Part shown: positions 44,399-53,441 of the stretch, in pieces | Layout of the letters: the number at the start of each line of letters is the position of its first letter | Numbering within the stretch: position 1 is the first letter of the stretch | Assembly (NCBI GenBank): GCA_965238045.1 | Contig: CBDEGU010000008.1 | Coordinates: 186,001-250,000, forward strand | Source: CBDEGU01 sp965238045 | Lineage (GTDB): Bacteria; Acidobacteriota; Terriglobia; Bryobacterales; UBA6623 | Reading direction: 5' to 3' | DNA: 64,000 nt | Program-made: the position numbers and the translations under genes | The notes under the pieces: model-generated | Seen by the model: only the letters and a program-made list of their open reading frames with translations | Database searches by the model: none | What the model was told of the DNA's origin: nothing

Positions 44399-45265
44399 GT
44401 GAGGCTGCTCGCGAGGATCTACCGAGTCTGGGACGGGATTGTTGGGCAGCCGGCCCACGAGACCGTCCTCCGGATGACGCTGATCTTGCTCATTCTGCAC
44501 AGCCATCCCGCCTGGCTGATGCAGATTCCCCTGCGGATCATCTGCTGCATGATGCTTCTGGGCCGGGGACTCGAAAGGAGCCGGAGCCTCTGGACACTGC
44601 TTTGTGCTCTGCAGGTGTACCAGTACAGCATGTCGAGGTTTGGCATCGATAACCACAAATATCTGATTGCCTATTGGTCCATTGCGTGCTTGCTCTCCCT
44701 CTTTTCCGAGGCGCCCGCTCGAGTTCTCGCCTGGAACGGGAGGATCCTCGTCGGGCTCACGTTCGCGCTGGCCGCTCACTGGAAGTGGCTCGGAGGTGAG
44801 TTCTTCGACGGCACATTCTTTTCGTTCATGTTGGTGACGAACCCGATGTTCCATGGCGACGCGTTCGCGGGCGTGCCCTCGAGCGTGTTGGCCGGGAATG
44901 AACAGCTCCTGCGGCTTCTGAAGGCATTGCCACACGAGGGGTTCTCCCTGGAGCTTGATTCGGTGGGCGAATTCGTGCGCCTCGGCGCCGCGCTGGCATG
45001 GATAACGGTGATCGCCGAAGTGCTTGTCGCCGTAGCCTTCCTAGTATCGAAGTTTCGGGCGCTGCATGAGTTGCGGCACCTTCTGCTGATCAGCTTCGCG
45101 CTTGTCACCTATTCGGTTCTCCCTGTTATTGGATTCGGTTTCTTGCTGATGATCATGGGATACGCGCAAACACCGCTCGAAGACCAGGAGACTCGTCGCT
45201 GGTATCTGTGGGCCCTCGTGCTCGTTCAGGTTTCGGCCTTGCCGGTCGGAGTCTGGGGTGCATGA
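44399..45265 (+). CDS. Polytopic membrane protein, possibly HTTM/DoxX-like
   Basis: GTG 44399 (GGGGA 8 nt before) or TTG 44393 gives ~288 residues with about seven membrane segments: VLRMTLILLILHSHPAWLMQ, YLIAYWSIACLLSLFSEAPA, ILVGLTFALAAHWKWLGGEF, LGAALAWITVIAEVLVAVAF, LRHLLLISFALVTYSVLPVI, GFGFLLMIMGY and YLWALVLVQVSALPVG. FALAAHWKWLGGEFFDGTFF, with a charged helix end before a G-x-F-F loop, is reminiscent of HTTM (vitamin-K-carboxylase-like) or MauE/DoxX membrane modules, but the likeness is weak. Copy C of the repeat lies upstream. Confidence 0.65.
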   Translation: MRLLARIYRVWDGIVGQPAHETVLRMTLILLILHSHPAWLMQIPLRIICCMMLLGRGLERSRSLWTLLCALQVYQYSMSRFGIDNHKYLIAYWSIACLLSLFSEAPARVLAWNGRILVGLTFALAAHWKWLGGEFFDGTFFSFMLVTNPMFHGDAFAGVPSSVLAGNEQLLRLLKALPHEGFSLELDSVGEFVRLGAALAWITVIAEVLVAVAFLVSKFRALHELRHLLLISFALVTYSVLPVIGFGFLLMIMGYAQTPLEDQETRRWYLWALVLVQVSALPVGVWGA

Positions 45266-45472
45266 GCCGACCGATGGAGGGGAACGAGGGACGGGAACGA
45301 AGGACAGACACCCTAATTGCCTGAAACAGATTACAGCATTAGTGTTTCACCAGAGATCGCAGCCAGGCCACCGCCACAAACTCCTCCCCTTCCACCCTCG
45401 AAAAAAAAGCTCCCAAAACCGGAAAAACCGGGCATTTCTCGACATCAGGGCCGAGCCTCCGCCCGTCGAAAC

Positions 45473-46510
45473 CTACCCCGCCGAACTCCCGCCCACGATC
45501 GCCCGCGCCTTCGCCACCACATCACCCGCCTCTACTCGCATCATGCAGCGATGGTCGATCGGACAATCTTTCAACAAGCACGGACTGCAATCCACCTCAT
45601 GCCGCAGCACATGCGCATTCGGCGCCGACGGCCCGGTCACCGTCTCATCCGTCGGTCCGAACACCGCGACCGTAGGCACGCCAAGCGCCGCCGCAACATG
45701 CATGGCGCCGGAGTCATGCGTCAGAAACACGTCGCAACACGCCACCAGGTCCACGAACTCCGCCAGCGTAGTTTCCCCGGCCAGGTTATGCGCCCGCGGG
45801 CCGATCTGCTCGGCAATCGTCCCGCACAGTTCCCTCTCCCCCGCCGACCCAAACACCGCAACCGATGCCTCCAGCTCATCCGCCACCTGCCGCGCGGCCT
45901 CGCCAAAACGCTCCGGCAGCCACTGCTTCGCCCAGCTATTCGCCGCCCCAGGACTCACGCCCACCCAGCGCCTCCCGCCCATGTCGCGCCGCCGCCAGTA
46001 CTCTCGGCCATCCGCCGCCGCCAGCCCGGACTCAGCCAGGCAGATCTCCTCGCAATCGGGCAATTTCGTAATCAGCCCCGCCCGCCGCAGCAGCTCCAGA
46101 TAGTAGTAGCGCTGATGCTTGGGGATCTCCCCCGCCGCCGGACGCCCGATCGCGGCCGTCAGCAACGGCCCGCGCCCCTCGCCCGCATAACCAATGCGCT
46201 CGGGAATTCGCCCGAGCCATGCCGCCAGCGCGGAACCAAAGGAATTCGGCAACAGAATCGCGCGGTCGAACCCCTCCGCGCGCAACTCGCCGCCCAGCCT
46301 CCACCTGCCCGCCAGACCGCCATGAGCGCCCCGGTCGTCCCAGCACATCATGCGGTCGCAAAAGCTCTCGCGGCGGTACAGGTCCGCGACCCAAGGCCGC
46401 GCCAGCACAACGATCTCCCACCCCTCATGGACGCGCCGAATCTCACGCAGCGCCGGCAATGAAATCACCGCGTCACCCAGCCAGTTCGTCGCTCGGACCA
46501 GCAATTTCAT
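45473..46510 (-). CDS. waaF: ADP-heptose:LPS heptosyltransferase II-like
   Basis: The 345-residue GT-B protein begins MKLLVRATNWLGDAVISLPA, the WaaF/RfaF start (N-W-x-G-D-x-x-x-x-x-P). Later motifs are LLPNSFGSALAAWLGRIPER, VGVSPGAANSWAKQWLPERF and FLTHDSGAMHVAAALGVPTV followed by AVFGPTD, which forms the ADP-heptose site. It adds heptose to the LPS inner core on the cytoplasmic face. It overlaps the waaA-lpxK gene by 4 bp, so the pair is translated together. A T8 run in the minus direction just downstream (45405-45412) could help termination. Confidence 0.9.
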   Translation of the reverse strand: MKLLVRATNWLGDAVISLPALREIRRVHEGWEIVVLARPWVADLYRRESFCDRMMCWDDRGAHGGLAGRWRLGGELRAEGFDRAILLPNSFGSALAAWLGRIPERIGYAGEGRGPLLTAAIGRPAAGEIPKHQRYYYLELLRRAGLITKLPDCEEICLAESGLAAADGREYWRRRDMGGRRWVGVSPGAANSWAKQWLPERFGEAARQVADELEASVAVFGSAGERELCGTIAEQIGPRAHNLAGETTLAEFVDLVACCDVFLTHDSGAMHVAAALGVPTVAVFGPTDETVTGPSAPNAHVLRHEVDCSPCLLKDCPIDHRCMMRVEAGDVVAKARAIVGGSSAG

Positions 46511-48996
46511 CGTTGATCGTCCCGGAAATCGTCCCCGTCAATATTCCGCGTTGCCATGCGCTCCCGCGCGCGGCCTCCAGAGCGGCTCTCCCGCGAGTGG
46601 AGTATCGTCTGCTCCATCTGATCCAGCAACGATTCGCCGTCGTCCACCTCGACCTCACTCCGCAACCAATACAGTGGCAGCGGCTCAAACCGCTCCGCCA
46701 CACGCGCCTCCCAGTCTCGCTCCCCACCGTCTCTGACAGCATGCCAGAGATTCATCAGATCTTTCTCGGTCGTAACCAGCGCCGACGCCCGATGCTGTCG
46801 CGTCGCTTCCAGTATCGCGGTCACATCCCCGCTCCCATATCGATGGTGATCTCGAAACCGCAGCACCTCAACCGGCCGCACGCCAGTGCCTTCCAGCGTT
46901 CGCTCGAACGAAGCCGGATTCCCGATCCCGCTGAACGCCAAAACGGGTGTGCTAGAAAGCGCGCCGCTCTCGATCTCCTCGCCGCTCCCCGCCCGAACAA
47001 AGTCAACCGCGCGGTCGCGGGAACGGTAGATCGGCGCCGCCGCGTTGTGACGCCGGATTTCATCTCGCAGTCCGTGGTCGCCGCCGCCGCGGCGCGTACG
47101 CGTAAGCAGAATGGCCCCGGCCCTGCGCAACCCGCCGGGCTCTTCGCGGAGATGTCCGAGGGGGAGGACTGCGCCCCCGCCGAACGGGCGCGTCGCGTCC
47201 TCAAGCACCAGGTCGAAGTCGCGCTCGAGCTTCCAATGCTGAAACCCGTCGTCGAGCAGAAATACGTCCACATCGTGCTGCTTGCCCACGGCCACGCCCG
47301 TCCCATAGCGGTCGCCCCCGACCCCGACCGGCACATCGGCCCGCAGCGCCAGCAGCCGCCGCAACAGCAACTGCGTCTCGTCGCCGTTCACCGGAGCACG
47401 CCCGGCATCCGCGCCGGTCAGCACAACCGAGTCCGCCGCCGTCTCCCGCCTGTATCCCCGCGTCAGCACTGCGGGCCGGTAACCGCGCCTGAGAAGTTGC
47501 TCGGCCAGCCACAAAACAACTGGAGTCTTCCCGGCGCCTCCCGCCGTAAGATTGCCCACGCACACCACCGGCCGCGGGAGCCGCTTGCGCGCCAGCCAGC
47601 CCTTCTCATAAAGGCCCCGATGCGCTCGCACACCAGCCGCCCAGCAAACTGCCGGCAAACCCAAAGCCGCCTGCTCGGCCCACCCGCGCGCCCATCGCGG
47701 CACGGCCCGATCATAGAGTTCAGCGGCGTGTTCAACAGCACGCATCGTCGCGCCGCGCTGTGCCTCGGCGATACGCCGGGCCGCCGAACCGATTTCTTCG
47801 CGCCGAGCCCGATCACTCGCCAGTTTCTCCAGCTCCTCGCCGAGTTGCCCGGCGCCCTCGATCTGAATCAGCCCCTTCGCCGCAACGAGCGTCTCGGTAA
47901 TCGCCCGAAAATTCTGCATCGCCGGACCGGCGATAACCGGCTTGCCAAACAACGCCGGCTCGAGCACATTATGCCCTCCCCACCCGTTGAGGGAACCGCC
48001 CATGAAAACCACGTCCGCCGCCGCGTAGAGCGACGAGAGTTCACCGAGCGAGTCCAGCAGCAGCACGCCCGGCAGCCCGAACCCCGCCGCGCCGCCCTCC
48101 GCCAGTCGCGACCTTCGCACATAGTTGACTCCCACCGCCTCCAGCACCCGCGCCGCTTCATCGAACCGCTGAGGGTGTCGCGGAGCCAATACGAGCAGCG
48201 CCTTCGGGTGGCGCCGTGTCATCTGCCCAAAGGCCTCGACCACGGGCTCTTCCTCCCCCTTTCTTGTGCTGCCAGCCACGATCAGCGGCGAGGGCGCCAG
48301 CCGCGCCAGCAGAGCGGAAACTTCCGCCGGAGGCGCGGTCTCGCCCGGTTCGAAGTCATATTTCAAATTGCCGCCCACGCGCGCCTTCGCGGGCTCCGCC
48401 CCGGCGGCGATCAAGCGTTCGCGCTCCTCGCCCGACTGCGCCAAGATCAAATCCACATGCCCCAACACTCGCGAGAAGAAATACCGCCAGCGCCGGTAGC
48501 CGGGAAACGCCTTGTCCGAGATCCTCGCGTTTACTATCATCAGCGACGCGCCCGACCGCTTCACCTGGCGGTAAAGATTCGGCCAAATCTCGGTCTCCGC
48601 CACAATCACCAGCTTCGGGCGCAAGCAGGCCAGCACGCGCCGCACCGCGAACGGCAAATCAAGCGGAGCATAGAAAATTCCGTCAGCCCACTCCCCGAGC
48701 TTCTCGCGGGCCAGCTCCTGCCCGGTAACCGTACCGGTCGAGACGAAAATACGCTCTCCGGGAAAACGCCGCCGCAATTGCCGCGCCAGCGGAACGGAAG
48801 AAAGCACCTCGCCGACCGAAACCGCGTGTAACCAGATCGCTCCGGCGCCGGTCTGTACAAAGGAGCGGGGCAAAAAGCCAAAACGCTGAGGCAAGCTGCT
48901 CCAGGGCTGCCCCTTCCGCCGGGCGCGAACGAGATAATACGGGAGAGCAACAACCGCCGCGATGGCCAGCAGAAAATTATAGGCGAAGTATGTCAA
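46507..48996 (-). CDS. Fused Kdo transferase (WaaA) and tetraacyldisaccharide 4'-kinase (LpxK)
   Basis: One 829-residue frame covers two lipid A enzymes. Residues 1-430 are WaaA/KdtA: membrane anchor FAYNFLLAIAAVVALPYYLV, IWLHAVSVGEVLSSVPLARQ with the Glu of the active site, AETEIWPNLYRQ, NARISDKAFPGYRR and FMGGSLNGWGGHNVLEPALF. Residues ~440-790 are LpxK: Walker A VGNLTAGGAGKTPVV at ~480-494, PAVLTRGYRRET, FLLDDGFQHWKLERDFDLVL, TRTRRGGGD and VTTEKDLMNLW. LpxK phosphorylates the lipid A precursor and WaaA then adds Kdo, so the fusion joins successive steps. The frame has no break between domains. A charged 40-residue tail overlaps waaF. Confidence 0.92.
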   Translation of the reverse strand: MTYFAYNFLLAIAAVVALPYYLVRARRKGQPWSSLPQRFGFLPRSFVQTGAGAIWLHAVSVGEVLSSVPLARQLRRRFPGERIFVSTGTVTGQELAREKLGEWADGIFYAPLDLPFAVRRVLACLRPKLVIVAETEIWPNLYRQVKRSGASLMIVNARISDKAFPGYRRWRYFFSRVLGHVDLILAQSGEERERLIAAGAEPAKARVGGNLKYDFEPGETAPPAEVSALLARLAPSPLIVAGSTRKGEEEPVVEAFGQMTRRHPKALLVLAPRHPQRFDEAARVLEAVGVNYVRRSRLAEGGAAGFGLPGVLLLDSLGELSSLYAAADVVFMGGSLNGWGGHNVLEPALFGKPVIAGPAMQNFRAITETLVAAKGLIQIEGAGQLGEELEKLASDRARREEIGSAARRIAEAQRGATMRAVEHAAELYDRAVPRWARGWAEQAALGLPAVCWAAGVRAHRGLYEKGWLARKRLPRPVVCVGNLTAGGAGKTPVVLWLAEQLLRRGYRPAVLTRGYRRETAADSVVLTGADAGRAPVNGDETQLLLRRLLALRADVPVGVGGDRYGTGVAVGKQHDVDVFLLDDGFQHWKLERDFDLVLEDATRPFGGGAVLPLGHLREEPGGLRRAGAILLTRTRRGGGDHGLRDEIRRHNAAAPIYRSRDRAVDFVRAGSGEEIESGALSSTPVLAFSGIGNPASFERTLEGTGVRPVEVLRFRDHHRYGSGDVTAILEATRQHRASALVTTEKDLMNLWHAVRDGGERDWEARVAERFEPLPLYWLRSEVEVDDGESLLDQMEQTILHSRESRSGGRARERMATRNIDGDDFRDDQR

Positions 48997-49013
48997 CCTG
49001 GATTCAGTTTATT

Positions 49014-49652
49014 ATGCCAAGATCGTTTTCCCGCCGAGCGGCTTCCGGCGCCCTCGCTTTCCTGCTGCTGCTTCCGGCCTTCGCCGCCGAACGGTTTGGT
49101 GTCCGCCCCGCTCGCAAGTACGCCGCCCACCAGCGCCAGGGCGAAGTTGAAATCGCGGTCAAACCCTACCGAACCAAAAAGGATCTGAAAATCGCTTTTG
49201 GAAAAGTGAACCCTTACAAGTACGGAATCTTGCCCGTGCTCGTGGTCATTGACAATAGCAGCGACCACGCGATGGAGCTCAAGCATCTGAAGGTCCGTTT
49301 CATCACCTCCGACCGCCAGGGCATTGAGCCGCTCTCGGCCGAGGAACTCAGGTACTTCCGGCCCAGCTCCAGCCCCACCGAACGCCCTCGCTACATTCCG
49401 CAGGTGCCAGGATTGTCGCGCCCGAAGGTGAAGAAAGGACCCCTCGCGAAATCCGTTCTGGCCGAGAGGGAGTTTAAGGCGCCGGTGATCGCGCCACAAT
49501 CCTCCGCCGCGGGCTTTTTCTACTACAACACCGGCGCCGACCCGGACCCGATCCCCGGCGGTGGCCTCTATATCTCGGGAATTCGCGACCTGACCACTGG
49601 GAAGGATCTGTTCTACTTCGAGATCTCTACCGACGCCTACAAGGGAAAGTAG
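49014..49652 (+). CDS. Secreted protein of unknown function
   Basis: From ATG 49014 the protein has 212 residues with a signal peptide (MPRSFSRRAASGALAFLLLL, cleaved after FAA). An ATG at 48990 is in frame but overlaps the divergent waaA start. The mature part has a lysine-rich beginning (YRTKKDLKIAFGKVNPYKYG), a strand pattern ILPVLVVIDNSSDHAMELKH and the end ISGIRDLTTGKDLFYFEIST. No family recognised; the arrangement resembles a single immunoglobulin-like beta sandwich. Confidence 0.65.
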   Translation: MPRSFSRRAASGALAFLLLLPAFAAERFGVRPARKYAAHQRQGEVEIAVKPYRTKKDLKIAFGKVNPYKYGILPVLVVIDNSSDHAMELKHLKVRFITSDRQGIEPLSAEELRYFRPSSSPTERPRYIPQVPGLSRPKVKKGPLAKSVLAEREFKAPVIAPQSSAAGFFYYNTGADPDPIPGGGLYISGIRDLTTGKDLFYFEISTDAYKGK

Positions 49653-49758
49653 CGGCTACTCCCGGACCTGCCTAGCCCGTGGCAGAAGCCGGCTGCCGCT
49701 GCCAGCGCGCCGCTAGGCGTCCTCGTGGGCATGCGGAGGCGTCCCCCAGACGTGGTCG

Positions 49759-50034
49759 TCATTCAAAGGACGCAGGTTGGACATCGACGGGTTGGTTTCG
49801 GCTTTCCACCGCAGGCTTGTCGTCTTCAAAAACAAGCGGGGCAACGGGTGGATCCCTGAATTTCTCCGCCGTGGCACAGTCGATGTGAGTGATCGTGACT
49901 TTGAGATTCTTGGCGGTAAAGGCGATCCGGTCTCCGGGCCGCACAAGGGGAAACGGCTCGCGGGCCGCGAAGATCATCTTGTATTCCTCGAATGTGAACT
50001 CTTGCCGGTTTACTTGGACAACGACTTCATCCAT
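49759..50034 (-). CDS. Small protein of unknown function
   Basis: The 91-residue protein reads MDEVVVQVNRQEFTFEEYKM, then FAAREPFPLVRPGDRIAFTA and KNLKVTITHIDCATAEKFRD. It looks like a short beta-rich domain and has ordinary codon use. It has no signal or membrane segment. It lies between two exported-protein genes. No family recognised. Confidence 0.5.
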   Translation of the reverse strand: MDEVVVQVNRQEFTFEEYKMIFAAREPFPLVRPGDRIAFTAKNLKVTITHIDCATAEKFRDPPVAPLVFEDDKPAVESRNQPVDVQPASFE

Positions 50035-50160
50035 TGCTTCTCGTCAGACCCTCCCACTCGGTCTGCCTCCTCTTGAGCGGCCCCCAGCCGCGAAATGCTT
50101 GACCCCGGCTCATTCACTCTCGCAAGCGACGGCGGAACGAGCTTGACAGGAATTCTAGGT

Positions 50161-51078
50161 CTAGAATGTCGTCAGATGAATCCGCGCAATGTCCCACATA
50201 TAATGCGGAATCGGAAAATTGTTCACCGCCCGCCGAATGTGTTCGCGGGCCGAATCCGTGTCCGCGGACACATCCTCGAGCAAGCCGATGTAAAGATGCG
50301 CGTAGAAAAGGCGGTTGTTCAGCTCTCTGGCGTTCGGATAACCCGACTCCATCGCCCGCATGACCTCCGCCACCGTTCCCCTGCCCCGGTAGAGATCGTA
50401 GATCTGCTCCATGCCGGGCCGTACGTCGCCCCTTATGGCGAGGATCGACTTTCGGGCCTTCTCTAACGACTCCTTCCGCGCCACGCAAAGAAAGTGCCAA
50501 ATACCGTTTTCATAGTCCGCTGGGTTCACTGTCTTGAACGACAGCTCGAATTGGTCGATTCCGTCCTGATAACGGCCGGCGTAGTAATACGAAAGTCCCC
50601 GCTGCCAGTGATTCTTCTCAAGGCCGGGCTCCAGCTCGATGGCGCGGTCGAAGTCCCGAATCGACTCCTCGAACCGGCCCATCTTGAAATAGAGAGCTCC
50701 GCGCCGGTCATAGCCGAAAGACAAGTTCGCGCTTAACTCGACCACCTGATCGTAGTCGGCCAGCGCTTCGTCAAACTGCTGGCGCTGCTCGAAGACGGTA
50801 CCGCGAACAAAATAGCCCGAGGCCTCGCTGGGATCCCTCTCAATCACCTGATGCGCGAGCGCATAGGCTTCCGCCGGGCGACCCTCCCCGTAAGCCTTTA
50901 CCGCTCTCTCGACCAAATGTTCCAGCGACTCCCGCGGCTGGGAGAACGCCATGCCACCGCACATCAGACCCACTATCAGCAGGCCCGCGCTCGCCGGTCG
51001 CGTCCGCGGTGATCTGTGCAACTTGGACTCCCTCACGGCGCTGCTGACACACTTCCGCCCCGGTAGCCATTTCCGCAT
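50161..51078 (-). CDS. Exported TPR protein
   Basis: The 305-residue protein has a signal segment PASAGLLIVGLMCGGMAFSQ after a long basic start; a GTG at 51036 would shorten that start. At least three to four tetratricopeptide repeats follow (AYALAHQVIERDPSEASGYF, QFDEALADYDQVVELSANLS, RFEESIRDFDRAIELEPGLE, RYQDGIDQFELSFKTVNP). The C-terminal half (ENGIWHFLCVARKESLEKAR, then HIRRAVNNFPIPHYMWDIAR) resembles the NlpI-like part of some TPR proteins, where a W-H-F/L motif occurs. It probably serves as a periplasmic or outer-membrane-linked scaffold. Confidence 0.75.
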   Translation of the reverse strand: MRKWLPGRKCVSSAVRESKLHRSPRTRPASAGLLIVGLMCGGMAFSQPRESLEHLVERAVKAYGEGRPAEAYALAHQVIERDPSEASGYFVRGTVFEQRQQFDEALADYDQVVELSANLSFGYDRRGALYFKMGRFEESIRDFDRAIELEPGLEKNHWQRGLSYYYAGRYQDGIDQFELSFKTVNPADYENGIWHFLCVARKESLEKARKSILAIRGDVRPGMEQIYDLYRGRGTVAEVMRAMESGYPNARELNNRLFYAHLYIGLLEDVSADTDSAREHIRRAVNNFPIPHYMWDIARIHLTTF

Positions 51079-51340
51079 ATTCTACTCCGCGGCGTATCTC
51101 CCGCATCCCAGCGAACCAACGACCCACACACACAATGGGCCCAATGGGTCGGGAAACCATTTCCATCCTACACCAACGAGTCCGAGCCAGACAGCAGGCT
51201 GAAACACCGCGCTTCGGGTACTATTTGTCCGTAAGACGGTACCGCTGAGGCCGCGGAGTCTCCCTGTTCGGCCCCTAAAAACCCACCGGCCAAGAACCAG
51301 CCCCCGCCGCGCCGGGCAGGCTCGTGACAGAATAGAGTCG

Positions 51341-52009
51341 TTGACCCTTGCCCCGCATGCCATCGCCTTGTTCGCCAAGGCGGCCCTGCCAGGAAGAGTC
51401 AAAACCCGCCTGCAACCCCATATTTCCCCCGAGGAATCCGCCGAGTTGCACTGGGCCTTCCTGCGCGACACCTGGGAAAAACTCCGCCATGCCGGCGAGG
51501 CGGCGCTCTATCTCTACTGCGACCTCGATTGGCCTCCCGCGGCGGACTTGGCCGGAGACGCCCGCATCGTATTGCAAACCGGAGACGACCTCGGCGAACG
51601 CATGTTCCGCTGCTTTGACGATCTCGCCCGTGCCGGCCACGATCGTCTCATGATCGTCGGAGCCGATAGCCCGACCCTCCCGGCCGAATTTCTGCTCCAA
51701 GGCATCGACCACTTGGCCGAAACTAGCGCCGTGCTGGGCCCGACCGAAGACGGCGGTTACTATGCCGTCGGCTGCCGTCGTCCCCTGCCGAATATGTTCA
51801 GCCAAATTGCCTGGTCGAAACCCTGGACGCTCGCCCAGACTCAAGCCTCCTTCCGAAAGGCCGGACTCGACACGACTCTCTTGCCCGGCTGGTACGACAT
51901 CGATACCGTCAGCGATCTGAGACGTTTGGGAAGCGAGCAACGGCTGCCTCGCCACACCGGCGAGTGGTTTGAGAAGCACCCGCGGTGGAAGTCCGCCACA
52001 GCGAAATGA
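51341..52009 (+). CDS. DUF2064 / TIGR04282-type glycosyltransferase
   Basis: The 222-residue protein has a nucleotide-sugar-transferase-like fold: IALFAKAALPGRVKTRLQPH (family K-x-P-x-x-G-x-x-K-T-R-L), DLGERMFRCFDDL, VGADSPTLPAEFLLQGIDHL (DSP metal-site motif), LGPTEDGGYYAVGCRRP and WYDIDTVSDLRRL. TIGR04282 proteins are linked to arsenosugar biosynthesis in some genomes, but no arsenic gene is near, so the substrate is open. The start (TTG 51341) is uncertain; the first conserved strand begins at residue 7. Confidence 0.8.
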   Translation: MTLAPHAIALFAKAALPGRVKTRLQPHISPEESAELHWAFLRDTWEKLRHAGEAALYLYCDLDWPPAADLAGDARIVLQTGDDLGERMFRCFDDLARAGHDRLMIVGADSPTLPAEFLLQGIDHLAETSAVLGPTEDGGYYAVGCRRPLPNMFSQIAWSKPWTLAQTQASFRKAGLDTTLLPGWYDIDTVSDLRRLGSEQRLPRHTGEWFEKHPRWKSATAK

Positions 52010-52181
52010 GAGCGCCAGCCGCCGATATCGCCCTGGCCGCCGCGGCGCGGCGCCGGTTTCCGCGGATGCCAAAGCCGCGAATGCTACAGTAGGTTCTCGG
52101 CAAGACTGCTGCGAGGCCAGCCCGCTTTTCTCACGCACTTCGCTTCGCCACTTAGTGAGAAATGCGGGCTAAGGAGACATC

Positions 52182-53441
52182 ATGAGCGAATCATCGGGCG
52201 ATTCCTCCCCCATCAAGCGGCGTTCCCTTCTGCAGGGCACCGCGACCGCTTTCGGCGTCGGGTCACTGGCGGCCGGCGCACAGGCCGCCATGAGCGCGGC
52301 CGCCGCCCAGGCCCCGGTTTCGGCCAGGGATAACTTAAAGATCACCAAACTGGAAACCTTTCTCGTCAAACCTCGCTGGCTGTTTCTCAAGATGCATACC
52401 AACGCCGGGCTCATCGGACTCGGCGAGCCGATCCTTGAGGGCCGGGCCAAGACCTGCGCCGAGGCCGTCGCGGAGTTTGAACCCTACTTGATAGGTCAAG
52501 ACCCCAGGCGTGTCGCCCATCACTGGCAGGCCATTTACCGGCACGGATTCTATCGCGGCGGTCCGCTGCTGACCAGCGCGCTGAGCGGGGTCGAGCAGGC
52601 CATGTGGGACATCGCCGGTCAGTCCTATGGCCTGCCCGTCTACCAGCTTCTCGGAGGGCCCACCAGAGATCGTGTGCGCCTCTACAAGGGCGGCGCGCAC
52701 CCCGATACGATTCAAGACGACGTGAGGCGCGGCTTCACGGCCTTCAAGGTGGGGATTTCTGGAACCCGCCGCAGCCCGCGCATCGTCGAAAACAAAGCGT
52801 TTGTCGACAAAGTGGCCGAGAACTTCAAGGCGCTGCGCGAGGCCGGCGGCGACGACATCGATATCGGAATTGATTTCCATGGCAAGATCAGTCCTCAAAC
52901 CGCCAAGCTGCTCATCAAGGCGCTGGAACCCTACCAGCCCATGTTCATTGAGGAACCCATCAACTGCCAGAATCACGACATCATGGCCGAAATCGCCCGC
53001 GGCACGCATCTTCCCATTGCCACCGGTGAGCGGGTCTTTACGAAATGGGGTTTTAGGGAAGTGCTCGAAAAAGGGGCGGCCAGCATTTTGCAGCCCGACC
53101 TTTGCCACGCCGGCGGCATTCTTGAAACCCGCCTGATCGCCGGCATGGCCGAGGCCTACTACGCGGCCATCGCGCCTCACAATCCGCTGGGGCCGATCGC
53201 CACCGCCGCCTGCGTCCAGCTCGACGCCACCATCCCGAATTTCATGTGCCAGGAATTCCGCTCGCTTGGCGAAGGCTATCTCAAAGAGCCGCTTACGTTC
53301 CGCGATGGCTATGTCGAGCTGCCGACGAAACCGGGTCTGGGCATCGAGCTTGACGAGAACGCCCTGGCCGACAAGATCGACCACGACTGGCGAAATCCCG
53401 AAACCTACCTCGAGGAAGACGGCTCGGTGGCCGACTGGTGA
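52182..53441 (+). CDS. Enolase-superfamily sugar acid dehydratase (galactonate dehydratase-like), Tat-exported
   Basis: The 419-residue protein has a Tat-type signal (KRRSLLQGTATAFGVGSLAA, with one twin Arg) and then a mandelate racemase/muconate lactonizing fold. Clear motifs are ILEGRAKTCAEAVAEFEPYL, ALSGVEQAMWDIAGQSYGLP, QLLGGPTRDRVRLYKGG, the metal ligands in GIDFHGK, FIEEPI and ATGERVF, and the catalytic His in IAPHNPLGPI. The overall match is to DgoD-type D-galactonate dehydratases; another aldonate is possible. AAGGAGA precedes the ATG by 5 nt. Export of such an enzyme is unusual for DgoD. The next gene overlaps by 4 bp. Confidence 0.82.
   Translation: MSESSGDSSPIKRRSLLQGTATAFGVGSLAAGAQAAMSAAAAQAPVSARDNLKITKLETFLVKPRWLFLKMHTNAGLIGLGEPILEGRAKTCAEAVAEFEPYLIGQDPRRVAHHWQAIYRHGFYRGGPLLTSALSGVEQAMWDIAGQSYGLPVYQLLGGPTRDRVRLYKGGAHPDTIQDDVRRGFTAFKVGISGTRRSPRIVENKAFVDKVAENFKALREAGGDDIDIGIDFHGKISPQTAKLLIKALEPYQPMFIEEPINCQNHDIMAEIARGTHLPIATGERVFTKWGFREVLEKGAASILQPDLCHAGGILETRLIAGMAEAYYAAIAPHNPLGPIATAACVQLDATIPNFMCQEFRSLGEGYLKEPLTFRDGYVELPTKPGLGIELDENALADKIDHDWRNPETYLEEDGSVADW

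Noticed and set aside
46219..48831. 870-codon open frame antisense to waaA-lpxK
   Set aside because: It is a by-product of high GC content opposite a clearly real gene; the translation is Arg/Pro-rich low complexity with no family motif.
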